Part shown: positions 9,815 through 21,700 of the stretch, piece after piece | Layout of the letters: every line of letters starts with the position of its first letter | Numbering within the stretch: position 1 is the stretch's first letter | Assembly (NCBI RefSeq): GCF_007995065.1 | Contig: NZ_VOQR01000001.1 | Span: 1,181,001-1,245,000, forward strand | Length of the DNA stretch: 64,000 nucleotides | Source of the DNA: Sphingomonas ginsenosidivorax | GTDB taxonomy: Bacteria; Pseudomonadota; Alphaproteobacteria; Sphingomonadales; Sphingomonadaceae | Direction of reading: 5' to 3' | Notes under the pieces: generated by a model | Told to the model about the DNA's origin: nothing | Database searches by the model: none | The model's input: the letters and a program-made list of their open reading frames with translations, nothing else | Made by a program: the position numbers and the translations under genes

Positions 9815-10663
9815 ATGTACGACCTTCGACGTGTTGCGCTGCTCGGTGTGTTTGCCGCGGCCGCGACGCCTGCCTTTGCCCAGGATACCGCACCGCCCGC
9901 GCCCGTGACCGTCACCGGCGCGGTGACTCTTGCCACCGACTATCGCCTGCGCGGCGTGTCGCAGAGCGACAAGGACGGTGCGATCCAGGGCGGCCTGACG
10001 ATCGCGCACCAGAGCGGCGTCTATGTCGGCGCCTGGGGCTCGAACCTGTCGGGCTGGGGGACGTTCGGCGGCTCGAACATGGAGCTCGACCTGATCGGCG
10101 GCTACAAGCACAAGCTTGCCGACAACGCGACGCTCGACGTCGGGCTGACCTGGTACATGTATCCGGGCGGCGCGTCGAAGACCGACTATGCCGAGGGGTT
10201 CGCCAAGCTGTCGGGGACGACCGGGCCGGCGACGCTGACCGCCAGCGTGTTCTACGCGCCGTCGCAGCAGGCGCTGGGCAAATGGTATCGTACCGGCGCA
10301 GATGCCGCCGCGGGGGTCTATACCGACGCCGGCGACAAGGAGGACAACCTCTACCTGACCGGCGATGGCGCGGTCGCGATCGCCGGCACGCCGCTGACCG
10401 CCAAGGCGCATATCGGGCATAGCTGGGGCAATGACGGGCTCGGCCCCAACGCGACCAGCGCGGCGCCGACCGGCGATTACTGGGATTGGTCGCTCGGCGC
10501 GGATGCCACGTACAAAAATCTGACGCTCAACGTGAGTTACGTCGACACCGACATCACGCGTCGCAGTGCCGCCTATCTGCAGCCGAGCTTCAGCCACGGC
10601 CAGGACGGCACCGGATCGATCGCCGACGGCACGATCGTCGCCTCGCTCACCGCCGCCTTCTGA
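9815..10663 (+). CDS. TorF-family putative porin (TIGR02001/Gcw_chp type)
   Basis: A 282-residue outer-membrane beta-barrel protein. It has a signal peptide (LRRVALLGVFAAAATPAFAQ), then the characteristic TLATDYRLRGVSQSDKDGAIQ segment of the TorF/Gcw_chp family, then alternating aromatic-hydrophobic strands ending in aromatic Phe, as expected for barrel insertion. I chose the ATG at 9815 because GGGGA precedes it and the signal peptide starts there; upstream codons in the same frame are probably not translated. It sits directly upstream of kdpF with small gaps, so it may be cotranscribed and act as the outer-membrane entry route. The solute is not known. Confidence 0.85.
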   Translation: MYDLRRVALLGVFAAAATPAFAQDTAPPAPVTVTGAVTLATDYRLRGVSQSDKDGAIQGGLTIAHQSGVYVGAWGSNLSGWGTFGGSNMELDLIGGYKHKLADNATLDVGLTWYMYPGGASKTDYAEGFAKLSGTTGPATLTASVFYAPSQQALGKWYRTGADAAAGVYTDAGDKEDNLYLTGDGAVAIAGTPLTAKAHIGHSWGNDGLGPNATSAAPTGDYWDWSLGADATYKNLTLNVSYVDTDITRRSAAYLQPSFSHGQDGTGSIADGTIVASLTAAF

Positions 10664-10677
10664 CGAGGAACACACCG

Positions 10678-10761
10678 ATGCAGGACCTTCTCTGGATAGC
10701 GATCATGGTCGGGCTGGTGGCGGCGACGCTCGCCTATGTCCGCCTGTGCGACAACGCGTGA
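10678..10761 (+). CDS. 27-residue single-helix membrane micropeptide upstream of kdpF
   Basis: A tiny frame with a clear ribosome-binding site (ACGAGGAA, eight bases before the ATG). It encodes a short polar start, a hydrophobic helix (LLWIAIMVGLVAATLAYV), and a polar tail RLCDNA. It lies 14 bases after the porin stop and 16 bases before kdpF. It is KdpF-like in size and topology but not in sequence, since the ...RPERF-type end is absent. It may be a second small Kdp subunit or an unrelated regulator. The evidence is position, ribosome-binding site and hydrophobicity only. Confidence 0.6.
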   Translation: MQDLLWIAIMVGLVAATLAYVRLCDNA

Positions 10762-10777
10762 AGCCAAGGACGACATC

Positions 10778-10867
10778 ATGAATCTCGACCTCTGGCTCGC
10801 CGCGATCGTCGCGCTCGGGCTGCTCTTCTACCTCGTGGCGGTGCTGATCCGTCCCGAACGCTTTTAG
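10778..10867 (+). CDS. kdpF: K+-transporting ATPase small subunit KdpF
   Basis: A 29-residue single-pass membrane peptide (hydrophobic core LAAIVALGLLFYLVAVLI, tail RPERF), matching the size, topology and C-terminal pattern of KdpF, which stabilises the KdpABC complex. A ribosome-binding site (AAGGA) precedes the ATG. It lies 12 bases before kdpA. It is too short for routine gene callers. Confidence 0.88.
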   Translation: MNLDLWLAAIVALGLLFYLVAVLIRPERF

Positions 10868-10879
10868 GAGCGCGTTTCC

Positions 10880-12583
10880 ATGACACTCCAGGGATGGATC
10901 CTGATCCTGGGCTTCGTCGGCATCTTGCTGGCGCTGACCAAGCCCGTCGGCAGTTGGCTGTTCGCCTTGTACGAAGGCCGCCGCACGCCGCTCCACCTTG
11001 TGCTCGGCCCGGTCGAGACCGGTTTCTACAAGCTGGCGGGCATCGACCCGACCCAGGAACAGGGCTGGCGTCGCTATGCGCTGCACATGCTGTTGTTCAA
11101 CGCGATGCTGATGGCGCTGACCTATGCGGTGCTGCGCCTGCAGGGCGTGCTGCCGGGCAATCCGCAGGGGTTGCCGGGGCTCCCAGAGCATCTCGCGTTC
11201 AACACCGCGGTGAGCTTCACGACCAACACCAACTGGCAGAGCTATGGTGGCGAATCCACCATGTCGAACCTAAGCCAGATGTTCGGGCTGACGATCCACA
11301 ACTTCCTCTCGGCCGCGACCGGCATCGCGCTGGCGTTCGCGCTGTTCCGCGGGTTTGCGCGGCGGTCAGCCACGACGATCGGCAATTTCTGGGCGGATGC
11401 GACGCGCGTCACGCTGTATCTGCTGCTGCCGATCTGCGTCGTCTACACGTTGTTCCTGATCGCAAGCGGCGTGCCGCAGACGCTTGCCGGCACGGTCGAC
11501 ATCGCCACGCTGGAAGGCGTCAAGCAGACGCTCGCGCTCGGCCCCGTCGCCAGCCAGGAAGCGATCAAGATGCTCGGCACCAATGGTGGCGGCTTCTTCA
11601 ACGCGAACTCGGCGCATCCGTTCGAGAACCCGACCGCACTCACCAACCTGGTGCAAATGCTGTCGATCTTCGTCATCGGCTTCGGCCTGACCTGGACGTT
11701 CGGCAAGGCGGTGGGTAACACCAGGCAGGGCTGGGCGATCCTTTCGGCGATGCTCGTGCTGTTCCTCGCCGGCGTCACCGTGACCTACTGGCAGGAGGCG
11801 GCAGGCAACCCGATCGTCCACAGCCTCGGCGTCGCGGGCGGCAACATGGAAGGCAAGGAGGTCCGCTTCGGAATCGCTGCGTCCGCCTTGTTCTCGGTCG
11901 TCACCACCGCCGCCTCGTGCGGTGCGGTCAACGCGATGCACGACAGCTTCACGGCCCTTGGCGGGATGGTCCCGCTGATCAACATGCAGCTCGGCGAGGT
12001 CGTGATCGGCGGCGTCGGCGCCGGCATCTACGGCTTCCTGCTGTTCGCGATCCTCGCGGTGTTCGTCGCAGGGCTGATGGTCGGGCGTACGCCGGAATAT
12101 GTCGGCAAGAAGATCGAGAGCCGCGAGGTCAAGCTCGCGGTGCTGGCGATCGCGATCCTGCCGCTCATCATCCTGGGCTTCACCGCGATCAGCGCGGTGC
12201 TTCCGGCCGGGCTCGCGGGGCCGCTCAACAAGGGGCCACACGGGTTCACCGAGATCCTCTACGCCTATACCAGCGGCGTCGCGAACAACGGATCGGCCTT
12301 TGCCGGGCTGACCGCCAACACCCCGTTCTATAACGGCCTGCTGGGCGTCGCGATGTGGTTCGGCCGCTTCTTCATCATCGTCCCGATGCTGGCGATCGCC
12401 GGCAGCCTGGCTGCGAAGAAGTACACGCCTGAAAGCGCGGGCTCGTTCCCGACGACGGGCGTGCTGTGGGTTGGCCTGCTGATCGGGATCATCGCGATCC
12501 TCGGCGGTCTCACCTTCCTGCCGAGCCTGGCGCTCGGCCCCATCGCCGATCATCTCGCGATGATCAGCGGCAAAACCTTCTGA
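10880..12583 (+). CDS. kdpA: K+-transporting ATPase subunit A (K+ channel-like subunit)
   Basis: A 567-residue polytopic inner-membrane protein that selects and conducts K+ in the Kdp pump. Family hallmarks include [19 protein letters not shown] (first selectivity-filter region), [20 protein letters not shown] (second filter region), and further gate segments such as [15 protein letters not shown] and [14 protein letters not shown]. Length is normal. Ribosome-binding site TAGGAG precedes the start. The order kdpF-A-B-C-D-E is canonical. Confidence 0.98.
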   Translation: MTLQGWILILGFVGILLALTKPVGSWLFALYEGRRTPLHLVLGPVETGFYKLAGIDPTQEQGWRRYALHMLLFNAMLMALTYAVLRLQGVLPGNPQGLPGLPEHLAFNTAVSFTTNTNWQSYGGESTMSNLSQMFGLTIHNFLSAATGIALAFALFRGFARRSATTIGNFWADATRVTLYLLLPICVVYTLFLIASGVPQTLAGTVDIATLEGVKQTLALGPVASQEAIKMLGTNGGGFFNANSAHPFENPTALTNLVQMLSIFVIGFGLTWTFGKAVGNTRQGWAILSAMLVLFLAGVTVTYWQEAAGNPIVHSLGVAGGNMEGKEVRFGIAASALFSVVTTAASCGAVNAMHDSFTALGGMVPLINMQLGEVVIGGVGAGIYGFLLFAILAVFVAGLMVGRTPEYVGKKIESREVKLAVLAIAILPLIILGFTAISAVLPAGLAGPLNKGPHGFTEILYAYTSGVANNGSAFAGLTANTPFYNGLLGVAMWFGRFFIIVPMLAIAGSLAAKKYTPESAGSFPTTGVLWVGLLIGIIAILGGLTFLPSLALGPIADHLAMISGKTF

Positions 12584-12596
12584 CGGGACCGCCCAC

Positions 12597-14633
<2,037 letters not shown>

Positions 14634-14647
14634 GCCCCACACACCCT

Positions 14648-14745
14648 CGTCATGCCGGACTTGTTCCGGCATCCACGGCGCCGCGAACTCTCAGGCCCAT
14701 GAGTTTGCGGGACGGTGGACCCCGGAACAAGTCCGGGGTGACGGG
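14648..14745. repeat. Paired-hairpin repeat inside the kdp operon
   Basis: Left hairpin ATGCCGGA-n5-TCCGGCAT and right hairpin ACCCCGGA..TCCGGGGT, with outer ends CGTCAT and GTGACGGG. It occupies most of the 154-bp gap between kdpB and kdpC, genes that are usually close together. It has the same architecture as the repeats at 5985, 24576 and 46765. Confidence 0.85.
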
Positions 14746-14787
14746 TACGTTGCGACTGCGTTCTTCTACACATTCGAGGATTGTTCG

Positions 14788-15366
14788 ATGACATCCGATT
14801 TCACCTCCGCGCTCCGCCCGGCCTTCGTCCTCACGATCCTGTTCGCGATCCTGCTCGGGATCGTCTATCCCCTCGCGATGACCGGTATCGGACAGGCGAT
14901 CTTCCCTTCGCAGGCCAATGGCAGCCTGGTCGTCGCCAACGGCAAGGTCGTCGGCTCGACCGTCGTCGGGCAGGCGTTCACCAGCGATCGCTATTTCCAG
15001 ACCCGGCCGTCCGCCGCCGGCAAGGGCTATGATGGGCTCGCCTCGTCGGGCTCGAACCTCGGGCCGACCAGCCAGGCGCTGGTTGACCGGATCAAGCCCG
15101 ATGTCGCGAAGCAACGCGACGCCGGCAACGCCGGGCCGCTCCCCGCCGACGCGGTGACCGCGTCGGGTTCGGGCCTGGACCCCGATATCGCGCCCGACAC
15201 CGCGCTGCTCCAGGTGGCACGCGTCGCGCGGGTCCGTGGGCTGTCCGTCGAGCGCGTCCGCGCGCTGGTCGCCGCGCAGACCGAGGCACCGGTGTTCGGC
15301 ATCCTCGGTGAGCCGCGGGTCAACGTCCTCGCCCTCAACCGCGCGCTGGACGCCGTCCCGCGTTGA
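14788..15366 (+). CDS. kdpC: K+-transporting ATPase subunit C
   Basis: A 192-residue protein with one N-terminal membrane helix (FVLTILFAILLGIVYPLAM) and a periplasmic domain, as expected for KdpC, which helps couple KdpB to KdpA. Family segments include GSTVVGQAFTSDRYFQTRPS and the C-terminal VNVLALNRALD. I used the ATG at 14788 with a GAGGA ribosome-binding site. An in-frame extension to 14614 would run through repeat DNA and is rejected. Its TGA overlaps the kdpD start. Confidence 0.96.
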   Translation: MTSDFTSALRPAFVLTILFAILLGIVYPLAMTGIGQAIFPSQANGSLVVANGKVVGSTVVGQAFTSDRYFQTRPSAAGKGYDGLASSGSNLGPTSQALVDRIKPDVAKQRDAGNAGPLPADAVTASGSGLDPDIAPDTALLQVARVARVRGLSVERVRALVAAQTEAPVFGILGEPRVNVLALNRALDAVPR

Positions 15367-18017
15367 GCGACGCGCGTCCGTCGCCCGAGGCCCTTCTGCG
15401 ACAGGCGTCGCAGGAGGGTCGCGGCCGTCTGAAGATCTTCCTCGGCGCCGCGCCCGGCGTCGGCAAGACGTTCGAGATGCTGTCGGAAGGCGCCGAGCGC
15501 CGCCGCGCGGGCGTCGACGTCGCGATCGGCGTCGTCGAGACGCATGGTCGCGTCGAGACACAGGCGCTGACGCGCGGGCAGGAGGTCGTCCCCCGCCGGG
15601 GCGTCGCCTATGAAGGCCATACGATCGACGAGATGGACCTCGACGCGATCCTCGAGCGCAGCCCCCGGCTCGTGCTGGTCGACGAACTCGCGCATACCAA
15701 CGCGCCGGGCAGCCGCCACGCCAAGCGCTACCAGGACGTCGAGGAACTGCTCGCCGCGGGGATCGACGTCTATTCGACGATCAACATCCAGCATATCGAG
15801 AGCCTGAACGACGTCGTCGCCTCGTTCACGCGGGTCCGGGTGCGCGAGACGGTGCCCGACAGCATCCTGGAGGCCGCCGAGATCGAGGTGGTCGACATCC
15901 CGCCCGACGAGCTGATCGAGCGGCTGAAGGCGGGCAAGGTGTATCTGCCACAGGAAGCGACGCGCGCGCTGTCGCACTTCTTCTCGAAGTCGAACCTGTC
16001 GGCCTTGCGCGAACTCGCGCTGCGGCGTGCGGCGCAGGCAGTCGATGCACAGATGCTCGACCATGTCCGTGCGCTGGGGGTGGGGGGCACCTGGGCAGGC
16101 AGCGAGCGGATCGTCGTCGCGGTGAGCGAGCTGCCCGGCGCCGACGGACTGGTGCGCGCCGCCAAGCGTCTCGCCGACGCGCTCCACGCGCCCTGGACCG
16201 CGGTCTATATCGAGACGCCCCGCGCGGCGCATTTCGGCGACGAGGACCATCGCCGGCTCGCCGCGGTCCTGGCGCTCGCGACGCAGCTCGGCGGCGCGGT
16301 CGCGACGGTGCCCGCGATCTCGGTGGTCGAAGGGCTGAAGACGATCGCGACCGAGGCACGCGCGACCCAGATCGTCGTCGGCAAGTCGACGCGGTCGCGC
16401 TGGTTCGAGTTCCGCCACGGCTCGGTCGTCGATCGCCTCGTCCGCGACACGCCCGGCATGGCGGTGCACGTCCTGCCGATGGGCGGCGCGCCAGCGCCGC
16501 GGCACACGCGCGGCGGCGGGCATTGGGGCAGCCGCGCCGGCTATGGCTGGACCACCGCGATGGTCGCAGGGATCACCGGCCTCGCCAGCGGGCTGTTCCA
16601 CGTCCTCGACCTCGGCAACGTCGCACTGCTGTACCTGTTGCCGGTGATGGCCGCCGCCAGCCTGTTCGGGCTTCGTACCGGGCTGTTCGCGGGGATCGCG
16701 TCGAGCCTTGCGTACAATTTTTTCTTCCTGCCGCCGACCGGCACGCTGACGATCAGCAACCCCGAGAACGTCATCTCGATCCTGGTCCTGCTCGGCGTCG
16801 CGTTCGCGACCAGCCAGTTGACCGCGCGGGTCCGGGCGCAGGCCGACATCGCTGCCGCCAGCGCGCGGACCAACGCCGCGCTGGCCGGGTTCCTGCGCCG
16901 GCTGACATCACTCGCCGACCCCGTCGAACTGGGGCGCGCGGTGTGCGACGAGATCGGCCGGCTGTTCGACCTGCGCACCGTGATGGTGGTCACGGGTGAG
17001 ACCGGGCTCGTGGTCCAGGCCGCCAACGCGCCCGGCCACCGGCTGGAGACGATGGAGCTCGCCGCGGCGCAATGGGCGTGGGACAATGGCGTGCCCGCGG
17101 GGCGGGGATCGGCGACGCTCGCGGCGTCCGAATGGTTCTTCCAGCCGCTGCGTTCCGGCGACCGGACGCTGGCGGTGCTGGGGCTCGCGCGCGAGAGCGG
17201 GGGGGATCCGCTGCGCGCCGACCAGCTCCCGCTGCTCGTCAACCTGGTCGACCAGGCGTCGCTGGCGCTCGAACGGTTGCGACTTGAAGGCGAGATGCGC
17301 GACGTCGACACGGTCCGCGAGCGCGACCGGTTGCGCGCGGCCTTGCTGTCGTCGGTCAGCCACGACCTGCGCACGCCGCTCACTTCGGTGATGGCCGCCG
17401 CCGCCGAGCTGCGCCGTGGCGCGACCCCCGAACTGATCGCGACGATCGAGACCGAGGCGGCGCGGCTCAACCGCTTCGTCGGCAACCTGCTCGACATGGC
17501 GCGGGTCGAGGCGGGCGCGCTGCGGCTGCGCGTCGAGGCCACCGACCTGACCGACGCGGTCGCGGGGGCGGTGCACGATACCAAGCGCGCGCTCGACGGC
17601 CATGCGATCCAGCTCGAGGTGCCGCCCAACCTGCCGCTGGTGACCGTGGATCCGCAGCTGTTGCATCACTGCCTGCTCAACCTGCTCGACAATGCCGGCC
17701 GCTATGCAGAGCCGGGGACGCCGATCGTGGTGCGCGGCGAGCATCGCCACGGGCTGCTGACGCTGTCGGTGATCGACCAGGGCCCCGGCCTGCCGCCCGG
17801 CCGCGAGGTCGAGGTGTTCGAGACGTTCCGCCGCCTCGAAGGATCGGACCGCGCGGTCGGCGGGACTGGGCTGGGGCTCGCGATCGTCAAGGCGTTCGCC
17901 GAGGCGATGGGCATGACGGTCGAGGCCGCCAACCGCGAAGGCGGCGGCGGGGCGCGGTTCAGCCTCTGCTTCCCGCGCGACCTGCTGGTCCGCGACACCG
18001 ACGGAGACATGGTGTGA
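15363..18017 (+). CDS. kdpD: Kdp sensor histidine kinase
   Basis: An 884-residue K+/turgor-responsive sensor kinase. In order it has an N-terminal KdpD domain with Walker A GAAPGVGKT (residues 28-36), a USP-like domain, a four-helix membrane domain (about residues 400-490, including the NFFFLPPTGTL turn), a GAF domain, and the kinase core. The phospho-accepting His667 is in SHDLRTPLTS, followed by LLNLLDNAGRYAEP (N box) and GGTGLGLAI (G box). Translation appears to start at TTG 15363, overlapping the kdpC stop (TTGA). It is probably coupled to kdpC and partnered with kdpE. Confidence 0.97.
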   Translation: MSDARPSPEALLRQASQEGRGRLKIFLGAAPGVGKTFEMLSEGAERRRAGVDVAIGVVETHGRVETQALTRGQEVVPRRGVAYEGHTIDEMDLDAILERSPRLVLVDELAHTNAPGSRHAKRYQDVEELLAAGIDVYSTINIQHIESLNDVVASFTRVRVRETVPDSILEAAEIEVVDIPPDELIERLKAGKVYLPQEATRALSHFFSKSNLSALRELALRRAAQAVDAQMLDHVRALGVGGTWAGSERIVVAVSELPGADGLVRAAKRLADALHAPWTAVYIETPRAAHFGDEDHRRLAAVLALATQLGGAVATVPAISVVEGLKTIATEARATQIVVGKSTRSRWFEFRHGSVVDRLVRDTPGMAVHVLPMGGAPAPRHTRGGGHWGSRAGYGWTTAMVAGITGLASGLFHVLDLGNVALLYLLPVMAAASLFGLRTGLFAGIASSLAYNFFFLPPTGTLTISNPENVISILVLLGVAFATSQLTARVRAQADIAAASARTNAALAGFLRRLTSLADPVELGRAVCDEIGRLFDLRTVMVVTGETGLVVQAANAPGHRLETMELAAAQWAWDNGVPAGRGSATLAASEWFFQPLRSGDRTLAVLGLARESGGDPLRADQLPLLVNLVDQASLALERLRLEGEMRDVDTVRERDRLRAALLSSVSHDLRTPLTSVMAAAAELRRGATPELIATIETEAARLNRFVGNLLDMARVEAGALRLRVEATDLTDAVAGAVHDTKRALDGHAIQLEVPPNLPLVTVDPQLLHHCLLNLLDNAGRYAEPGTPIVVRGEHRHGLLTLSVIDQGPGLPPGREVEVFETFRRLEGSDRAVGGTGLGLAIVKAFAEAMGMTVEAANREGGGGARFSLCFPRDLLVRDTDGDMV

Positions 18018-18706
18018 TGAGTGGTACGCGTATCCTGGTCGTCGACGACGAACTCGCGATCCGTCGCCTGTTGCGCAACACGCTGGAGCGCACCGGCTAC
18101 GAGGTCAGCGAGGCGGTCGACGGTGCCGATGCGCTGAGGGTCGCCGCGGCGCTGCGGCCGACCGCGATCATGCTCGACCTCGGCCTGCCCGACCGCGACG
18201 GGCTGGAACTGGTGCCGCTGCTCAAGCGGCTGGGCGGTCCGATCATCCTCGTCGTCTCCGCGCGCGACGCGACCGACCAGAAAGTTGCCGCTCTCGACCT
18301 CGGCGCGGAGGACTATGTCACGAAACCGTTCGATACCGAGGAGCTGCTCGCGCGCTTGCGCGTCGCGCTTCGCGGACGTGGCACGACGATCGCCAAGCCC
18401 AAGATCCTGACGTCGGGAGAGCTGGAGATCGATTTCGAGCACCGGATCGCGCGACGCGGCGGCGAGGAAGCGCACCTGACCCGCAAGGAGTTCGACGTCC
18501 TCTCCGCGCTCGCCACCGCGCCCGGGCGGGTGGTGACTCACCAGAAGATCATGGAGGCGGCTTGGCCCAACGACCATGACCGCCGCGTCGAATATCTGCG
18601 CATCGTGATCCGCAACCTGCGTGCCAAGCTGGAGGGGTCGGCAGGAGTCGGCAGCGTGATCGCGAACGAACTGGGCGTCGGATACCGCCTGCTCGTCGAC
18701 CCCTGA
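18017..18706 (+). CDS. kdpE: Kdp response regulator (OmpR family)
   Basis: A 229-residue two-component regulator with an N-terminal receiver domain (ILVVDDE, phospho-Asp54 in AIMLDLGLPD, conserved Lys in DYVTKPF) and a C-terminal winged-helix DNA-binding domain (LTRKEFDVLSALA and later VEYLRIVIRNLRAKLE). It should activate the kdp operon when phosphorylated by KdpD. The ATG at 18017 overlaps the kdpD TGA. A GTG one codon upstream has better spacing to GGAG and is an alternative start. Confidence 0.96.
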   Translation: MSGTRILVVDDELAIRRLLRNTLERTGYEVSEAVDGADALRVAAALRPTAIMLDLGLPDRDGLELVPLLKRLGGPIILVVSARDATDQKVAALDLGAEDYVTKPFDTEELLARLRVALRGRGTTIAKPKILTSGELEIDFEHRIARRGGEEAHLTRKEFDVLSALATAPGRVVTHQKIMEAAWPNDHDRRVEYLRIVIRNLRAKLEGSAGVGSVIANELGVGYRLLVDP

Positions 18707-18786
18707 ACGCGCCGCCGACCCGGCATGCCGCTGGACTTGTCCGTGGGCACGGCTAGGCTCGCGGCAGGGCTGGGGGAGCGCTGACG

Positions 18787-21700
18787 ATGGGTCTGAAACT
18801 GAAGCCGGCCTGCCTGGCGCTCGCCATCGCCCCCGTTGCGGCGTTCGGCGATGCGAGCCCGCAGGTGGTGCTGGCGACCCCAGGCTTCGGCAACGGCGCG
18901 ATCGAGCGGTTCACGATCCGCTTCAGCCAGCCGATGGTCGCGCTCGGCGATCCGCGTGCGCAGGGGCCACTGGAGGTCACGTGTCCGATCGGCGGCGAGG
19001 GGCGCTGGGCCGACCAGCAGACCTATGTCTGGGCGTTCGCGACCCCGCTGCCCGGTGGCACGGCGTGCGAGATGAAGACCCGCGCCGGGCTGAAGAGCGC
19101 GAGCGGCTACGCACTCGGCGGGCAGCAGAGCTTCAAGGTGGATGCCGGCGGTCCGGTCGCGCGCGCGGTGCTGCCCGGCGAGGGCCGCGAGATCGAGGAG
19201 GACCAGGTCTTCCTGGTCGCCGCCAACATGGCCGCGACGCGCGCGTCGGTTGCCGCCAACGCCTATTGCGCGGTCGATGGGATCGGCGAGAAAATCGCGG
19301 TCGACGTGCTGCCCGCGGACCTTCCGGCCAGGCTGCTGGGCGAACTCGGGACCGATCGGTACGAGGTCGAGAACTTCCTCGAGACCGCCGGTCTGCCGAC
19401 CACGATCCCGACTGCGGCTGCCGATCGTGCGAAAATGCTGTCGAGCGTCACCGCGCTCAAATGCCGTCGTCCGCTGCCCCCCGGGCGCGACATGGCGCTG
19501 GTCTGGGGCGCGTCGATCGCCGGGGTCGGCGGCAAGCTGGCGGGCGCCGACCAGCGCTTCGACTACAGCGTCCGCAAGCCCTTCACCGCACGGTTCGAAT
19601 GTTCGCGCGTCAATGCGCAGGGCGGGTGCAGCCCGGTCGAGAAAGCCTATGTCCGCTTCTCCGCGCCGGTCGCGATGAGCCAGGCGGCGGCGATCCGGAT
19701 CGAGACCGCGGACGGCAAATCGATCGCGCCGACGTTCGACGACGACGACAAGAAAAAGGCGACGGTCGAGACGATCAGCTTCGCCGCGCGCCAGGCGTTC
19801 GACACCACCGGCAAGGTCGTGCTGCCCGCCGGCGTCAAGGACGAGAGCGGCCGCGCGCTCGCCAATGCCGAGCGCTTCCCGCTCGACGTGCGGTTCGATG
19901 CCGCCCCCCCGCTCGTCAAGTTCGCGGCGAATTTCGGGATCCTCGAGGCCAAGCAGGGCGGGGTGCTGCCGGTCACGGTCCGCGCGATCGAACCCGAGCT
20001 CGCCGGACGCAGCTTCGGCGTCAACGGCCAGAGCGTCCGCGTCGCGGGATCGGACGGCGAGATCGCGAAATGGCTGCGCACCGTGTCCAAGGCGGGCGAG
20101 ACGAACATCGAGGATATCGAACGCGCGCCCGGGGACACCCGCGACCCCATCCGCATCAACCATACCGGCGAGAAGCCGATCCTCGCCGCGGGCCTGGGCG
20201 CCCCGATGAAGGTCGCGCTGCCGGGCAAGGGCAAGGATTTCGAGGTCGTCGGGATCCCGCTGACCAACCCCGGCTTCTACGTCGTCGAACTGGCAAGCCC
20301 GGTGCTGGGCCGCGCGCTGCTGGGGCGCAACGTACCGCGCTATGTCGCGAGCGCGGCCTTGGTCACCGACATGGCGGTGCATTTCAAATGGGGCCGCGAG
20401 CGCAGCCTCGCCTGGGTCACGCAGCTGTCGGACGGCAAGCCCGCCGCCAACGCCGACGTCCAGGTCACCGACAGCTGCACCGGCAAGCTGCTCGCGCGCG
20501 GCGTCACCGACCGCACCGGCGGGCTGTTCGTCCCCGCCGGCCTCCCCGAGCCCGAGACCTATGGCAATTGCGAGTCCGAGGGATCTCCGCACCCGCTGAT
20601 GATCTCCGCGCGGCGCGGCGGCGACTACAGCTTCACACTGACCGAATGGGGCAACGGGATCACCCCGTACGACTTCGACCTGCCCTACGGCTATTCCGCA
20701 CGCGGCGAGATGGTCCACACCGTATTCGACCGCGCGCTCGTCCGGCAGGGCGAGACGATCCACATGAAGCATATTCTCCGCAAACCGGGCGGCAGCGGCT
20801 TCGCGCTGGCGCCGGGGGTCACGGGGACCTTGAGGGTGACGCATCGCGGCTCGGACACGCAGTTCGACTTGCCGCTGTCGATCGACGCGTACGGCATCGG
20901 CGAGACTGCGTGGAGCGTGCCGCAGGGCGCGCCGATGGGCGATTATGCGCTGTCGATCGAGGCCGAGGGGCGGACGATCGCGCTCGACCAGAGTTTCCGC
21001 GTCGACGAATACAAGCTGCCGACGATGCGCGCGACCGTGACCGGGCCGAAGGGCGCCGCGGTGCGCCCGGCGACCCTGCCGCTCGACCTGTTCGTCGGCT
21101 ATCTGTCGGGCGGCGGCGCGTCCAACCTCGCGGTCGACCTGCGCGTCGGCTGGTTCGCGCACAGCGCCACGCCCGAGGGCTATGACGGCTACACCTTTGG
21201 CGGTCGCGCGGTCGCCGAGGGCGTCAGGCCGCTCGACGGCGACGGCGAGGAGGAAAAGACCGAACTCCCCCCGACGCAGACCTTGCCCGCGACGCTCGGC
21301 AGCGACGGCACCGCGCGGCAGGTCGTCGAGGTGCCGCAGGCGCTCGACGGCAATGCCGACATGCAGGTCGAGATGGATTATCGCGACGCGAACGGCGAGA
21401 CGCTGACCGCGTCGCGGACCATCCCGATTTTCGCGTCGGCGGTGCAGCTCGGCGTCAAGACCGACGGCTGGCTGATGAAGCAGGACGATCTGCGCCTTCG
21501 CTTCGTCGCGCTCGACACGTCGGGCAAGCCGATCAAGGGCCAGAAGATATCGGTCGCGCTGTATAGCCGCCAGATCCTGACCGCGCGGCGGCGGCTGATC
21601 GGCGGCTTCTACGCCTATGACAACCAGATGCGCACGACGAAGATCGCCGCGACCTGTTCGGCGACCACCGACGCGCAGGGGCTGGCGATGTGCAAGGTCG

